Assembly (NCBI RefSeq): GCF_001540865.1
Contig: NC_033627.1
Span: 4,948,034-5,012,033, forward strand
Reading direction: 5' to 3'
Source of the DNA: Ananas comosus
Lineage: Eukaryota; Streptophyta; Magnoliopsida; Poales; Bromeliaceae
DNA: 64,000 bases
The notes under the pieces were generated by a model, which saw nothing but the letters and a program-made list of their open reading frames with translations, ran no database searches and was not told where the DNA came from. The translations under genes were made by a program, and so were the position numbers. Shown here piece by piece: positions 1 through 11,300 of this stretch (positions are counted from its first letter, which is position 1; each line of letters starts with the position of its first letter).

Positions 1-68
1 TGTTTAATCAAAAAAAAATCATATATATATATAATTTTGGAAGCATTGTTCCAATTGAACCATATGAT

Positions 69-113
69 GCCACGTGGCGCACTTACAAAAGAAGTTTCAA
101 TGTGCCACGTGGC
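69..113. repeat. Inverted repeat with two GCCACGTGGC palindromes
   Basis: The 10-bp palindrome GCCACGTGGC occurs at 69-78 and 104-113. The flanking bases extend the pair into an inverted repeat, ATGCCACGTGGC on the left and GCCACGTGGCAT on the right. CACGTG is a G-box core, but it lies in repeat DNA with no gene downstream, so I treat it as part of a transposon remnant. A (TA)n tract follows directly. Confidence 0.6.
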
Positions 114-136
114 ATATATATATATATATATATTAT

Positions 137-1180
137 AACCAACTATTTTAATTAAATTATTATACAAATATTTAAGTAATTAGAGGAAATCATAACCAAC
201 TATTTTAATTAAATTATTATACTAATATTTAAGTAATTAGAGGAAATCATAACCAACTATTTTAATTAAATTATTATACAAATATTTAAGTAATTAGAGA
301 AAATCATAACCATACATACCAAATTAATATATAACTAATTTAATTAAATTATTATACAAATATTTAAATAATTAGAAGAAATCATAACCATACAGACCAA
401 ATTATTTAAATATTGTAAAATTTGGTCTTCTTTTTTATATATATATTTTTATATATAATAGCTTTACTTATTTTTAAATATTAAAATAATAAAAGTAATA
501 ATTTTTTTTTCCTTAACTGCACAATAGTTATTTTTTTTCTTAACTGCACAACAGTTATTTTTTTTCATTAACTGAACAACAGTTAATTTTTTTTTCCCCT
601 TCTTTCTTTGATTGAGGCATATTCAACTTTTTATAGTTCTTTCTCTCTATTTCTCTTTGGGGTTTAGGTTTCTAACGATCTCTCGCGCGTTTTACTTTTA
701 ACCATTGCAGGATGATGCGAGCGGGGCGCGTCATAGGAAAGAGACGAAGGCGGCGTGAAAATCGCAGGTGTTTGTTTTAATTTTATTTAAGTTTTTGGAT
801 TACATATATATATATATATATATATATTTTAATTAAATTATTATACAAATATTTAAGTAATTAGAGGAAATCATAACCAACTATTTTATTTAAATTGTTA
901 TAAAAATATTTAAGTAATTAGAGGGAATCATAACCAACTATTTTAATTAAATTATTATGCAAATAATTAAGTAATTAGAGAAAATCATAACCATACATAC
1001 CAAATTATTTTAATATTGTAAAATTTGGTCTTCTTTTTTATATATATTTTTTTATATATAATAGCTTTACTTATTTTTAAATATTAAAATAATAAAAGTA
1101 ATAATTATTTTTTTTTCCTTAACTGCACAATAGTTATTTTTTTTTCTTATTTTTGTTCCCTTCTTTCTTTGATTGAGGGC
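137..1180. repeat. 57-bp tandem repeat and large direct duplication
   Basis: Three near-identical 57-bp units start at 137, 194 and 251, each opening with AACCAACTATTTTAATTAAA; a fourth, diverged unit follows at 308. The same unit recurs from about 825 to 990. The sequence after each block is also shared (about 407-620 and 1008-1170), including TTTGGTCTTC, a T/A-rich stretch and CCTTAACTGCACAATAGTTA. The region is therefore a large imperfect direct duplication containing shorter tandem repeats. Between the halves, about 680-775 is GC-rich for this neighbourhood and has no ORF. I assign no function. Confidence 0.75.
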
Positions 1181-1321
1181 TATTCAACTTTTATAGTTAA
1201 GTTACAAATTTTTTTATCTTAAAATTATAATTTATTGATTTATTACAAGAAAATGCAATTATTTTCTCAATGTTATTATTCATATATATGATAGGTGGAG
1301 GCGGACTTATTTTCCATTTTT

Positions 1322-1455
1322 ATGCACAATCTTTCTACAAAATGTAAGTTTATTTTTCATCATCTTTATGCACAATCTCTCTACAAAATGTAAGTTTATT
1401 TTCCATCTTTATGCACAATCTTTCTACAAAATGTAAGTTTATTTCAAAATTCAAA
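1322..1455. repeat. Three-copy tandem repeat, 43-46 bp unit
   Basis: Units beginning ATGCACAATC start at 1322, 1368 and 1411. Each runs through CTACAAAATGTAAGTTTATT with small length changes. Nothing coding is seen. Confidence 0.7.
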
Positions 1456-2158
1456 AATAATTACGTTTAATGATTTGGTCTGTTTGTAATGTATATATTA
1501 CCTTCTTCTTTTTTCAGGATACATACCAGTAGCTTTGGACTTCGTCATAGTATTGAAAATTTCGGAGCGCATAAATATTTACCCCTATAGCAAGAAATGC
1601 TCAATAATTACTTTTGGGAGGTATGTTTGATATTTATATTTAAATTTTTGATTAATTTGTTGAAAATAATCGATATACATACATGACTAATTATTCACAA
1701 TAATAATAATTTTTTAGTTTAAAAGAATCATAATATATATCATGCTTCACAAGTTCTAAAAAATTACTTTTCAAATTTAGTCACTTTAAATCCTTCAAAA
1801 AATAACTTTACAGAATTAGTCATTAAGAATTTGAAATAAAATTAATTTTCTTCGCCATTTCAATATTGTGTATTAAAAAATATATAAATAATAATTATGT
1901 TAAATTTTTAATGGATTTGAACATTTTTACTTTTTCATTTTAAAATCTTTTTATTTTAAATTATTTACTTACAATCTATTAGTTTATCATGATAGTATTT
2001 ATTTTAATTTCATTCAATAAATTTTCTAATAAAAGCTTAATATGTAAAAATTAATATATATTATATAAAAATTGTAATAAAAATATATTAGAAAAACTTA
2101 ATATGTAAAAATTAATATATATTATATAAAAAATGTAATTAAAAGATAAATTTAAAAT

Positions 2159-2185
2159 CCGTGCATTGCACGGGTTAGTTGCTAG
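2159..2185 (+). mobile_element. Helitron 3' terminus (plus orientation)
   Basis: A perfect GC-rich hairpin, CCGTGCA-T-TGCACGG, at 2159-2173 is followed about 8 nt later by CTAG (2182-2185) and then T. This hairpin plus CTRR/T is the standard 3' end of plant Helitrons. I could not place the 5' end (TC...) upstream; the repeats at 137-2150 may be its body. No Rep/helicase coding is visible, so it would be non-autonomous. Confidence 0.7.
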
Positions 2186-2482
2186 TTTAATTTAATAGCC
2201 GAATTTTTGATTCCGAATTTTTAATGGGTGAACGTATAATATTCGTATAAATCACGTATCCGAATAATTGGCGAATCCGTTTTTTAGCCCTTTTTTTCAA
2301 CGAATTTAAAAATTAGAAGACGAATTTTATCCGAATTATATCCGTACCGAATTTTTGCCGAATCCGAATTAACTATGATGACATCTCCTCCTCTTTTCGT
2401 ACCAATAACAAACAATGACGGTTCAAAGAGGAAGCTACAACATGGATTCCAGCTTCACACTCTTCCAGAGGCCACAAAAAAG

Positions 2483-2810
2483 AAAGGCATAATGTCTAAC
2501 TAAAAAAGCATGAAAAAAAACTTTGAGAAAAAAATTTTCATGGCAAAATGTTTTTCAATTTTTTGTCCGTTTAGTTTTAAGAAAATCTAGATTTTTTGAA
2601 AAGTTTCTTTTCAAATTTTATGAAAAACTAACACATTCGTTTTCCTAAAAAATTCAAAAAAATATTAATTTGCGATGAGATTTGGAAAATAAATTTAAAA
2701 ACACTATCTTTTTTAAACTAAATAAATTAAAAACTGAAAAAAGAATTTTCATAAAAAAATTTTCTCGGAAAATTTTTTTCATGCTTTTCTAACAAACCAA
2801 ACACCCCTTA
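2483..2810. mobile_element. MITE with degraded TIRs ('AACCAAACACCCC' end)
   Basis: The right end reads CATGCTTTTCTAACAAACC then AAACACCCCTTA. Its reverse complement matches the left end around AAAAAAGCATGAAAAAAAA. The interior is A/T-rich and self-complementary. Similar elements lie at 2938-3289 and 4689-5343. The left boundary is uncertain. Confidence 0.5.
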
Positions 2811-2937
2811 GCTGCTTAGCATTGGATAAAGTTGACGTTTCTTCCGCATTTCCTTTTCAGCAAATGCTTTATTATTAGTTACCACCTCTACTATCTATCT
2901 CCATATTTTCAATAAAAATTGTATTCGAAACCATACC

Positions 2938-3289
2938 TGTTTAATGGTTATTTGGTTCCTCGGAAAAGCGTGAAAAAAAATTTCCAAAAAAATTTCATAT
3001 ATATATATTTTTTAATTTCCATTTGTTTGGTTTCGAGAAAAACTAGATTTTTTGAAAATTTTTTTTTTCAAATTGTATGGAAAAAAATAGCATCTTTATT
3101 TTTCTAAAAAAATTAAAAATATAAAAATATTAATTTGCAATGAAATTTGAAAAATAAACTTTTAAAAAACTATTTGTTTTAAACAAATCGAATGAAAATT
3201 TGAAAAAAAAAAAATTCCACAAAAAAAATTTCCTCAATTTTTTTTTCTTTTTTTTTTTTCGTGCTTCTCCCACCAACCAAACACCCCTT
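2938..3289. mobile_element. MITE related to the 2483 element
   Basis: The left end, TGGTTATTTGGTTCCTCGG, is matched in inverse orientation by the right end CACCAACCAAACACCCC. The middle is AT-rich with long A and T runs, as in the neighbouring element. A 62-codon reading frame inside it is low complexity and not a gene. Confidence 0.5.
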
Positions 3290-3374
3290 ACCATCAGATG
3301 AACTTGTACCTTTCAACAGACGCTTTAGTTTTAATTAGCGCCTACCACTCTCTATCTCTTCGTATTCAGTAGAA

Positions 3375-4275
3375 CTAGCGAAGGACCGTGCGTTGCGGCA
3401 AAATAATTTTATAAAAATAAATAAATAAATAAATAAAGTAAAAAAAATAAAATAAGAGTCAAAGATTATATTTATTTATTATATTGATAATAAAAAAAAA
3501 ATAATCCATACGATAAAATTTTACATTTGATTCCGGTAAAAATAAAAAAAAATATTAAGAAAAAAAATAAAAAAGTAAGAGAGAGAGAGAGAGTGAGAGA
3601 GTGAGAGTGTTGAGAGAAAAAAAATGGGAAAACCTCAAAAACCCCCCTGTGGTTTCGTAGTTTCTCACTTTGCCCCCATATAGTTTAAAATGTATCAATT
3701 TGCCCTCATGTGGTTTTATTTTTCTCTTTTCTTATCAATTTCATTATTTTTTTTCCTTAAATCAGTAATAAAGTTAAAATTAAAGGGTACTAAAATAAAT
3801 ATTTGATAAATCTAGATGGGTATATGAAGTTTTTTGTATATAATTTAACGAAATATTAACGAAAAAGCTATCGAAAAAATAAAAACGAAAACACAGGAGG
3901 GCAAATTGATACACTTTAAATCACAGAGGGGCAAAGTGAGAAACTACGAAACCACACGTGGGTTTTTAAAATATTTTTCCATAAAAAAAAAAAAAAAATT
4001 AAGAGAGAGGGAAAAAAAAAAAAAAATTGGGCACCTGCCCCACAAAACGCGGACTCTTTAGGCCCTCGTAAAAATAAAATAAAAAAAAAAAGAGAGTAGG
4101 AGAGAGAGAGAGAGAGTGAGCGACGGTCCGAAATGAAAAAAAAAAAAAAAAAAAAGCGAGACCCACCGGCCCCTCAAAAGGCGGGGAGAATCTCTTTAGG
4201 CTTTCCTTTCACCAGTGGGCTCCTCAAAACGCCTTCGTCTCTTTAGGCTCTCCTTTCATTAGTGTTATAGATAGA
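3375..4275 (-). mobile_element. Short non-autonomous Helitron (minus orientation)
   Basis: On the minus strand the element begins TCTATCTATAACACTAATG at 4275, preceded by host A. It ends with a GC-rich imperfect hairpin (complement of 3386-3400) and CTAG at 3378-3375, followed by host T. These ends agree with plant Helitron termini and with insertion between A and T without target duplication. The 901-bp body has no coding sequence; it carries a MITE at 3627-3980 and GA-rich tracts at 3580-3606 and 4090-4118. Confidence 0.72.
3627..3980. mobile_element. MITE with long TIRs, nested in the Helitron
   Basis: The arms near 3640-3720 and 3895-3975 are inverted copies sharing GTGGTTTCGTAGTTTCTCAC, then TTTGCCCC, and further in CAAATTGATACA. 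An inverted repeat of roughly 90 bp with no ORF fits a Mutator-type or long-TIR MITE. A related element lies at 59712-60079, and a fragment at about 52760-52935. Confidence 0.65.
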
Positions 4276-4688
4276 TTCTAACCCTTCCGTGTTTCTTTAT
4301 CATTAGTTGGATCCTCTCTATCTGTCTCCCTATTGCTTTTTTTGTCATCATTTCTCTCTTCTCTATTTTTTCTCTAAGGTTGCCAAACAATGCATGGTGG
4401 ATATCTACATGATCACTAGCGAGCTTGAGAAGACACTGGAGGAAGAAGGAAAAGACAGCTGCTGCCGTTAGCTGCCACCGCGACGCTACGGCTGTTGCCA
4501 TCGGAGGAAGGAGAAGGAAACCATGGCTATCGCTACGGGTCTGTTTGGTTTCGATATAACTAAAAAATCAGGTACTTGTTAATCAAATTTTTGCTAATAT
4601 TGTATTACAGCAACTTAATAGCAGATTACTGCCCATATAAGATCATCATATTTGGTCAGTAGATTCCAATAATGCCAACACACCCTAA
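4276..4688. other. Non-coding stretch with a GC-rich patch
   Basis: No gene is recognised. About 4430-4540 is richer in G and C than its surroundings and can be read as short Ala/Arg-rich frames on either strand. None has a recognisable domain or sensible splice sites. It may be a captured gene scrap next to the Helitron. Confidence 0.4.
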
Positions 4689-5343
4689 TAGTGTGTTTGG
4701 TTCCACGTAAAACTATGAAAAAAATTTTTTATGGAAAAAAATTTTTCGAAGGAAGAAAAAATTTTACGTTCTTTAGCGTTTGGTTTGTAGAAAAAAAAAT
4801 TAGTTTTTCATTATGATTATTTGGTTGATAGAAAAAAAAAAAAGTTGTAAAGATAAATTAATATATTTTTTTCCTTATTTTATATATTATATATTATTAA
4901 TAAATAATAATTATCATATTATATTTATTACTATTCTAGTTTATATTTATAAATAAAATATATTTAAAACATATTATACAATAAATATGTAATATCATAT
5001 ATAATAATATATATTTAATACTATAAAATAAATTACTATATATTTATAAATAATATTTATATATAAANGAAGAGGGTACAGTGGACTCTCTCTCTCCACG
5101 GGTCCACGGGCTGAAGATGTTCTCGTGGACCGCGTGCGCAAAAGGCCCTATGAGTCGCTCTTTTTTGAGCCCAGTTTTCGTTTTCCGGTCGCGGGCCTGA
5201 AAACGAAAATGGGTTTTTTTTAGAGAATCTATAAAATAAATTTTCCAAAAGAAACTTTGACTTGCAACCAAACACCAGAAAAAAAAAATTTTCGGTAGAA
5301 AAAAAAATTTTCGGAGTGATTTTACAGGGAACCAACCACCCCC
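4689..5343. mobile_element. MITE with 'GTTTGGTTCC' TIRs, contains N
   Basis: The left end GTGTTTGGTTCCACGTAAAA is mirrored on the right by TTTTACAGGGAACCAACCACC. The interior is A/T-rich, with an assembly N at 5069 and a GC-richer piece at 5075-5200. Overlapping minus-strand frames of 75 and 92 codons run through the N and show no known domain. Confidence 0.6.
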
Positions 5344-5872
5344 AAATAGTAAAATTTATATTATTTTAAAAATATTCTTACACTATATATATTCATTTAA
5401 ATATCAAACTTCAATTTTAAATTCAAGATCTGAATTTTGAGCTCGAATTTTAAATTAAAAATTTGACTATGAATTCTAATTCAGATTTGAATTCAAATTT
5501 TAACTTCAAATTCAAATTAAAAATTAAAAATTTAAATTTAAAAACTTAAATATTTCAATTAAATGAGAAATTAAAATTTAATTTATTTTAAATTAAAATT
5601 TGAGTCAATTGGTGGTTGGGTAAGGGCGACTCTGAAATTTTTCATAAATTACAGAATTAGCAACAATGAGTAAAGTAGGACATTTATCCCCTGGTAATAT
5701 TTTTTGAGTAATCATTTGCTAAAAGATTCATATATAATTTTTTCATAATCCTGGTAGGATAGTACAAACCAAACACACAACAGAGTTTAGTTTGGAGTAG
5801 AGGAAGAAGAAAATAAAATGGGTTTGGACTTTGTCCACAAATTTGACTTAGGACCCGTTTGGCCTGGATTTT
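5344..5872. other. AT-rich low-complexity stretch
   Basis: About 5390-5600 consists of degenerate AATTCAAATTTAAAATT-like repeats. Similar islands occur at 6430-6560, 45830-46270, 58440-58860 and 60950-61350. The remainder, 5600-5872, shows nothing recognisable. Confidence 0.6.
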
Positions 5873-6279
5873 TGTGACACACTAATAGTCCCACATCAGA
5901 TGAAAATAAGGTTGTGATTGGATATATAAGAGATCATGGACACTAGTAATAATAATTTAATTTAAGTATTTTGTGCATGTGGTTTGAACCTAGCAAGTTA
6001 TTTTTGCTAGCAAATCGGATTGTTATATTTGGTATTAGAGACAATCACCGGACAAGAGTATAAGACAAGTTTCGGCTGAGTCAGGATCGGAATAATAGGC
6101 CAAGCTCTGGGAATAATAGACTAAATCAGAATCAGAATGACAATGCAAACAAGACAAGTCTTGCATCACTAGTCTCACATTGGATAGGGAAGGGTTGTGA
6201 TTGAGTATATAAGAGACTATGGACTCTATAAATAAAAATTAGGTTTAAGTATTTTGGGCTAACGGATTGGGTCATTATA
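5873..6279 (+). mobile_element. Degenerate TRIM retrotransposon
   Basis: This is a decayed relative of the TRIM at 59193. The 5' LTR is about 5873-6027 (TGTGACACACTAATAGTCCC ... GTTATA), followed by TTTGGTATTAGAGAC, a mutated tRNA-iMet primer site. The 3' LTR is about 6162-6279, sharing AGTCTCACATTGGATAGG and TATATAAGAGACTATGGAC. Flanks ATTTT (5868-5872) and ATTCT (6280-6284) are a 4-of-5 match for a target duplication. There is no coding capacity. Confidence 0.72.
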
Positions 6280-7382
6280 ATTCTAGAAAGTAATTTCTAA
6301 AGAATGATTTTTGTTAAAAGTTGTAGAGTATTTAGGTGAGCGTTTAGATGAAAACTTATTTTTCTGAATTAATTTTGTAAAGTTGTTTGACAAAAAAAAA
6401 AATTTATTATTTGCAAATAATAATATTTTACTGAATTTTATTTTAAAATAATTGAAAGTTTGAATTTAAATTTACTATTTTAAATTTTAAATTTTAAATT
6501 TGCATAAAATTTAAAATTTTAAAAATTTTAATTTAAAATTTAAAATTTAAAATTCATAATTTCCGCATGGCCGTTTTACACCCCTATTTGGACCAGTGAA
6601 TTTATAGTTTCAGAACATTGATTCAAAGACTAATTTATAGAACGAGTATGACTTTCTCGTTTTAACTACGTGTGGAACAATTTAATTATTGTTAGATTTG
6701 TTATTGAATTTCTGCCATTATTATGGGATCAATTCCACCCACAAACATTGTAAACTTGGACTGATCAGCCAAAAAAAAAAAAAAAGAAAAAAAGAAAAGA
6801 AAAGAAAAGAAAAGAAAAGAAAAGAAACTGCACATTAGGCAGAACTTGCGTGTTTCAAGTTTCAACTCCAATTTCAATAATTCAAGTGGTGTTAGATTCG
6901 GATTAAGAGGATTATTGAGTCTAGTAAGAGTTAAAAAGAAAATAAAAAGATTAAAATTTGTAAATAGTATACTTTTGCAAATAATAATACAACTATATAT
7001 AATTTCGGTTTAGAGCGTGATGATCAATCCAAACTAATCAAATATTTCTCGAATACAACCAAATGCATGGTGGCTACTCTATGTTGAGATTTGCAACTGT
7101 GTCGCTTATATTTGATTTAGATATGCTATGCTATTGACATTGGCATATTTCTTTCATGCCAAGGCAAATTGCTTATTTGAATTTTTTACCTTGACTTCAT
7201 CCTGAGCATATCTTGTCATTGCTCAAATCTATTGAATAACTTTCTTAAGACAAAATACAAATCTGAATTTTCTTGCACATAGCGTACAAATAAAAAAACG
7301 TAATCGTTGTCCCAAATGGGGACCCTACTAGTGATCATGGGTCAATACAAAATAGTAGATGCTTCTCAATCTTCTTTGCTCC
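6280..7382. other. Intergenic DNA, no gene seen
   Basis: AT low-complexity sequence at 6430-6560 and an (AAAAG)n microsatellite at about 6776-6826. No reading frame or transposon end was recognised in the rest. Confidence 0.55.
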
Positions 7383-8034
7383 TGTTGGCGCCATAAAAAC
7401 GGCGCCACGTGGTAAGATAGCTTGCACCACATGGAGGGCTCCCAAAGCCGAAAGTGGAGTGGCATGTGGTGCGCAAGGATCTGAGAAGAACACGCCCAAA
7501 ATCGAAAATTGATTAGGCGAGATGCGGTTGAGACTGGCCAGGAGTGGCCCGAAGAAATAGGGATATGGCCATGATACACCCCGTAATGGGGAATAATTGA
7601 ATAAGAGCAAACGGGACTATAAATATACAATACACTTGCTAGAAAAAAAAAAATTCCTGCGAACAAGAAGACCATTCTATTTTCAGTATTTACTTGCTTT
7701 TCTAGGAGTAGTCTACTTGTAGTATTCAATTTCTCTCGTATTTTCCCACTTTTCTAGGAGTAGTTTTTAAGATAGAATTCCTTATAACAATGAAACCCAT
7801 CATTCTGTAAACTTTTTCTGCTCTTGAAATACATATCGGAATCACCCAGCTCATTTTAGCTGAATATATAGTGGAGTGCTTGAACTCAGCTGAGCGGATC
7901 CCTCATCAGCCTATCGCTTGATTTAGTCATGTGCGCACTCTCGATGGTCACTTTCGGAAGTTGTTCCTTTCTCTGCTCCTTTCCCACAGTGAATCTCTGA
8001 CCGAATCAACGGTCCAGGAATTCGGCTCCTAACA
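7383..8034 (+). repeat. 5' LTR of the Tat element
   Basis: Runs from TGTTGGCGCC to CGGCTCCTAACA, 652 bp. It matches 19753-20580 through the shared TGCCATAAAAAC-like start, GTAATGGGGAATAA, GGGACTATAA, AACAAGAAGACCATTCTATT and GGTCCAGGAATT. GACTATAAATA near 7614 is a plausible TATA box. By eye it differs from the 3' LTR at very roughly one base in eight over the first 180 bp. Confidence 0.88.
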
Positions 8035-8062
8035 ATTTTTTGGCACGCCGGTGGGACACTGA
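8035..8062 (+). promoter_or_regulatory. Primer-binding region of the Tat element
   Basis: Directly after the 5' LTR comes ATTTTTTGGCACGCCGGTGG. Its position and TTGGC-start resemble primer sites of plant gypsy elements. I do not assign the tRNA. Confidence 0.5.
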
Positions 8063-8089
8063 GGTAATTCCCAATTTACTTTTTATGTT

Positions 8090-9900
8090 ATGGCCGATGA
8101 CGACGCTATGAACCTCCGGAGCAAAGTTTTTCCCAGACCTTCAAGGAATGACCAAGCCTATAACTCCGAAAATGCAAACGAGCATTAGGCGATGTTACCG
8201 ATCGAGGGTGAGACTAGCAAATATTCGGCTTATTAGGAGCCGGCTTTAACACAGGCACTCGGTCAGATGACACAAGTCCTGCAAACATTGGACCAAAACA
8301 GTCATCAAAGTGCTGCTAAACTAGACATGGTGCTGGCCACTATTATGATCTCCAACGAAAATATTGCCAGAATTGGGCAACTTTTGGCTCGAAATGAGCA
8401 AATTGGAGGTCCACAAGGACCTCTAACAATGCCGGTGACACAAACCTGATTGTGCAAACTGCCGTGCAAACGCAGCTGCAGATGACACCCTTCCAGGCTG
8501 TGTAACAGACGAACAAATATAAACACCGGTCCACAGCCGAAGATAGCATGGGGATGTATCCCCCACCCTTGCCAGCCTATCAGCCCCAAAACGGGGGCAT
8601 GAGGGCTAGAGGGCAGGGCCCCAACATATTGCAAGGACTCAACCCTGCAGCACAAAACTATGGACTTCCTCCTGGGCCAAATACGGTTCAGGCTCTAGTT
8701 CCTGCTCCAGCGATAGGAAACAATGAGCTATATGCTCAGATTGAAAAAGCAATTCGAAATACTTTCAGCGTAGGGGCTAGGCCGACAATGCAGCTCATAT
8801 TTAGATCCGCTTATCCCGCTAACATCGATAAGGAACATCATTATCTGGCAAATTAAAAAATACCAAAGTTTGACAAGTTTTCTGGTGATGAAACTGAGAA
8901 TACGGTCGAAAATATAGCTCGGTTTACGGCTCAGTGTAGAGAAGCGGTCACGTATCTATTTTTAAAATTCCAATTGTTCAATACGTCATTGACTAAAACG
9001 GCATTTACCTGGTATACAAGTTTCCCAGCCAATTCTGTCTGAGATTGGGACGAGTTGGAAAGAAAATTTTATGAGCAATTTTATAAATTAGAATCGAAAT
9101 TATCGGTGGCCAATTTGGCCCCTTACCGGTAAAAATCGGGTGAAATGGTTGAAGAATATTTGAACCGTTTCAAAACGGCCAGAAGTCATTGTTATGTAGG
9201 AATGCCAGAGTTTGAATTTGCCAAAATGGCATTTAATGATCTATATTTCAAAATAAAAGATCATTTTGAAGATAAATATTTTTCGAACTTGTTCGACTTG
9301 GGTGTTCATGTTGCCCAACACGAAAAATTCCGAAAAGAAAATAATGATGATCGACCACTATGGAGCCGAAACAAAGAATGGAACAAAGGGAGATAGAAGA
9401 ATATCTCTTTCGTTGAAGAAAGTTTGACTTGGGATAAGCTGAATACCTCGACTGAGACCGAGGACTCAACTGACGAAGTCGTGGTATATGCGGCAAAAAT
9501 AGTGAAAACCCGGCAACTTTATAAGTGTACGCTGCTTAAACCAGCAAAGGCTAGCGAGACAAAAGCGCGAGTGACAGTGCATACTTATTCTTTCCACGTC
9601 GCCAAAACTAATAAGATATTCGATCGGTTACTAAAAGATGGGAGAATTAAACTCCAGGAGGGAAAAACAATACCTCCGGGGAGGAATAAAAAAGAAAATA
9701 TTGCAAGTAGCATCATTCTTGGAGCAACAGAACTAATAAGTGCACAGCCTTCAAGAGGCAGATTCAGAAAGAAATAAATGAAGGTCAGCTAGTATTTGCC
9801 GACCAAGAAAATAAAAGTAATAAGGAAGTTGACCAAAATCCTCTTCTTTCTCAGGTCAACATGGTGGATATTAAGGGCAAGAAACTGAAGAGAAGGTCCT
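8090..9900 (+). pseudogene. gag: Broken gag gene of the Tat element
   Basis: Gag forms the retrotransposon's virus-like particle. An ATG at 8090 opens a short acidic frame (MADDDAMNLRSK) that stops near 8188. The main body is one frame, 8548-9777, with in-frame stops near 8854, 9040, 9130 and 9394. It contains a Retrotrans_gag-type core: KFDKFSGDETEN, then TAFTWYTSFP, WDELERKFYEQF and VEEYLNRFKTARSHCY. Near its end TYSFHVAKTNKIFDRLLKDG matches the Tat gag tail. A frameshift near 9690 moves the zinc-knuckle-like C..H..C remnant and NEGQLVFADQE into another frame up to about 9860. It is clearly dead. Family assignment rests on recalled domain patterns, not a search. Confidence 0.75.
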
Positions 9901-10770
9901 GGAAAACATTGTAGTATGAAGAGAGCACTTCGGCTCTGCATCAGATGCAAGACCGAGATGACACGTCAAGATTGGGAGGCTATAATTCAAGAAAAAAAGT
10001 TATATGGAGAGTGAAAAGAATCCATGACTTTCCCCAAAGAATGGGAAGACTTACCAAAGGCCGATAGAAATTCAGACGAATGTTCAGAAGAAGCCTCGAA
10101 TGAATCTAAAGAATCGGTGGAATCCAAGAAAGACAAAAGGGATCTCTTGATCCGAAAAGTCTTGGACGATTATTACCATTCAAGAAAGAGAACGAGCCGA
10201 GAGGATTACCCAAAACAACCCTTCAGCGTCTAGTACAGACACCCGGGATATTGGCCCGCATAGCACCAGTAGTCTAGGTCGAGACCAAAACCAGAATTTA
10301 AAAGAATAATCGAGGGGGATATAGAATTTCTCGATCACAAGTTAATGAACGAGCTCGGCATCCATCCATGGCGGAGACCGTGGGAAAGAAGAGAAATATT
10401 GAGGGAGCACCTCAGGGCGGTCAAGGTACCAGCCAACGTACCGACTGACCAATGGATCACGGTAAAAGCACCAACCAAATAGCATGGGCCGGTGTTAACG
10501 AAGACACAAAAGCGGCGGCAACAAAGAATACAAGTCAAGATAAGAAATCATTGGGAAGAAGCAAAAGGGATAAAGTCGAATACATAGAGACGGCCTGAGC
10601 AGCGGCCACTTTATCGGCCTATGAAAGATGACAACAAAGTGGACGGTCCAAACCCCGTACCGTGGTTAAAATCTGAGATTGAGCGATCGGCTGCAGTAGA
10701 GCCGACGAAGAAGGTTGCTTGAAAAAAAACTAAGAATATTGCTTCTCTTGACACCATTATTAACCAAGAT
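9901..10770 (+). other. Spacer in the Tat element where protease and RT would lie
   Basis: Reading frames here are short. That at 10024-10233 is rich in Ser, Glu, Lys and Arg (SEEASNESKESVESKKDKRD). I see no aspartic protease D-S/T-G motif, no RT YxDD box and no RNase H. Either the RT/RNase H part was deleted or the element was already a non-autonomous form. No function assigned. Confidence 0.5.
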
Positions 10771-10772
10771 AG

Positions 10773-11300
10773 GTGGCCTCCCAAGGAAAGGAAATTCGGC
10801 CGAAGAGTGATTCTTCAACCGAATTGGCGAAAGAATCTGAGGAACACCTATCAAGAGAAAAAAATGAACAAGCAAACCAATTGGCTCAGTCGGCTTCAGA
10901 ATATAAAAAGCTGAAAAAAAATAGCCAGATCAAAATGGGAAAAAGATTACTATCGTTGGTTTATACACGAAAAACGATGATGATACCTCCCGTAGAAGTA
11001 CAGGATGATTGGAGAATACCCCTGGTTGAGTTTCTCAATGATCCCAGTAGACGAGTCAGTTATCAGTTACGAAAAAGACCACTTGGCTATTGTCTATTAA
11101 ACAGACAACCGTATAAGAGAACAGCCAAAGAAGTGCTCCTGAAATGTTTGGGAGCTAATGAAGCTTTGATAGCCATGGGTGAAGCTCATGAAGGATTTTG
11201 TGGGGCACATCTGGCCGAAAAAAGATTGAGATAGACAGTTCGGCAGGTGGGATATTATTGGTCAATCATGCATGAAGATTGCATAAAGTATGCCAAGGAA
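10773..11300 (+). pseudogene. Integrase zinc-binding remnant (Tat pol fragment)
   Basis: One frame, with a stop at 11232, holds a typical pol section between RNase H and integrase. RTAKEVLLKCLGANEALIAM leads into the HHCC zinc site: AHEGFCGAH supplies two His and DCIKYAKEC supplies two Cys. The frame is cut at ECH by the LTR insertion at 11301. Upstream in the same frame, PLVEFLNDPSRRVSYQLRKR is a typical linker. The DDE catalytic core is not found on either side of the insertion, so the protein could not function. Confidence 0.75.

Noticed and set aside
137..307. CRISPR-like array
   Set aside because: Units are directly adjacent without spacers, and this is plant DNA.
7328..7729. 133-codon minus-strand frame
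   Set aside because: Lies across the Tat LTR; the matching region of the 3' LTR gives a similar frame, so it reflects LTR composition and not a gene.
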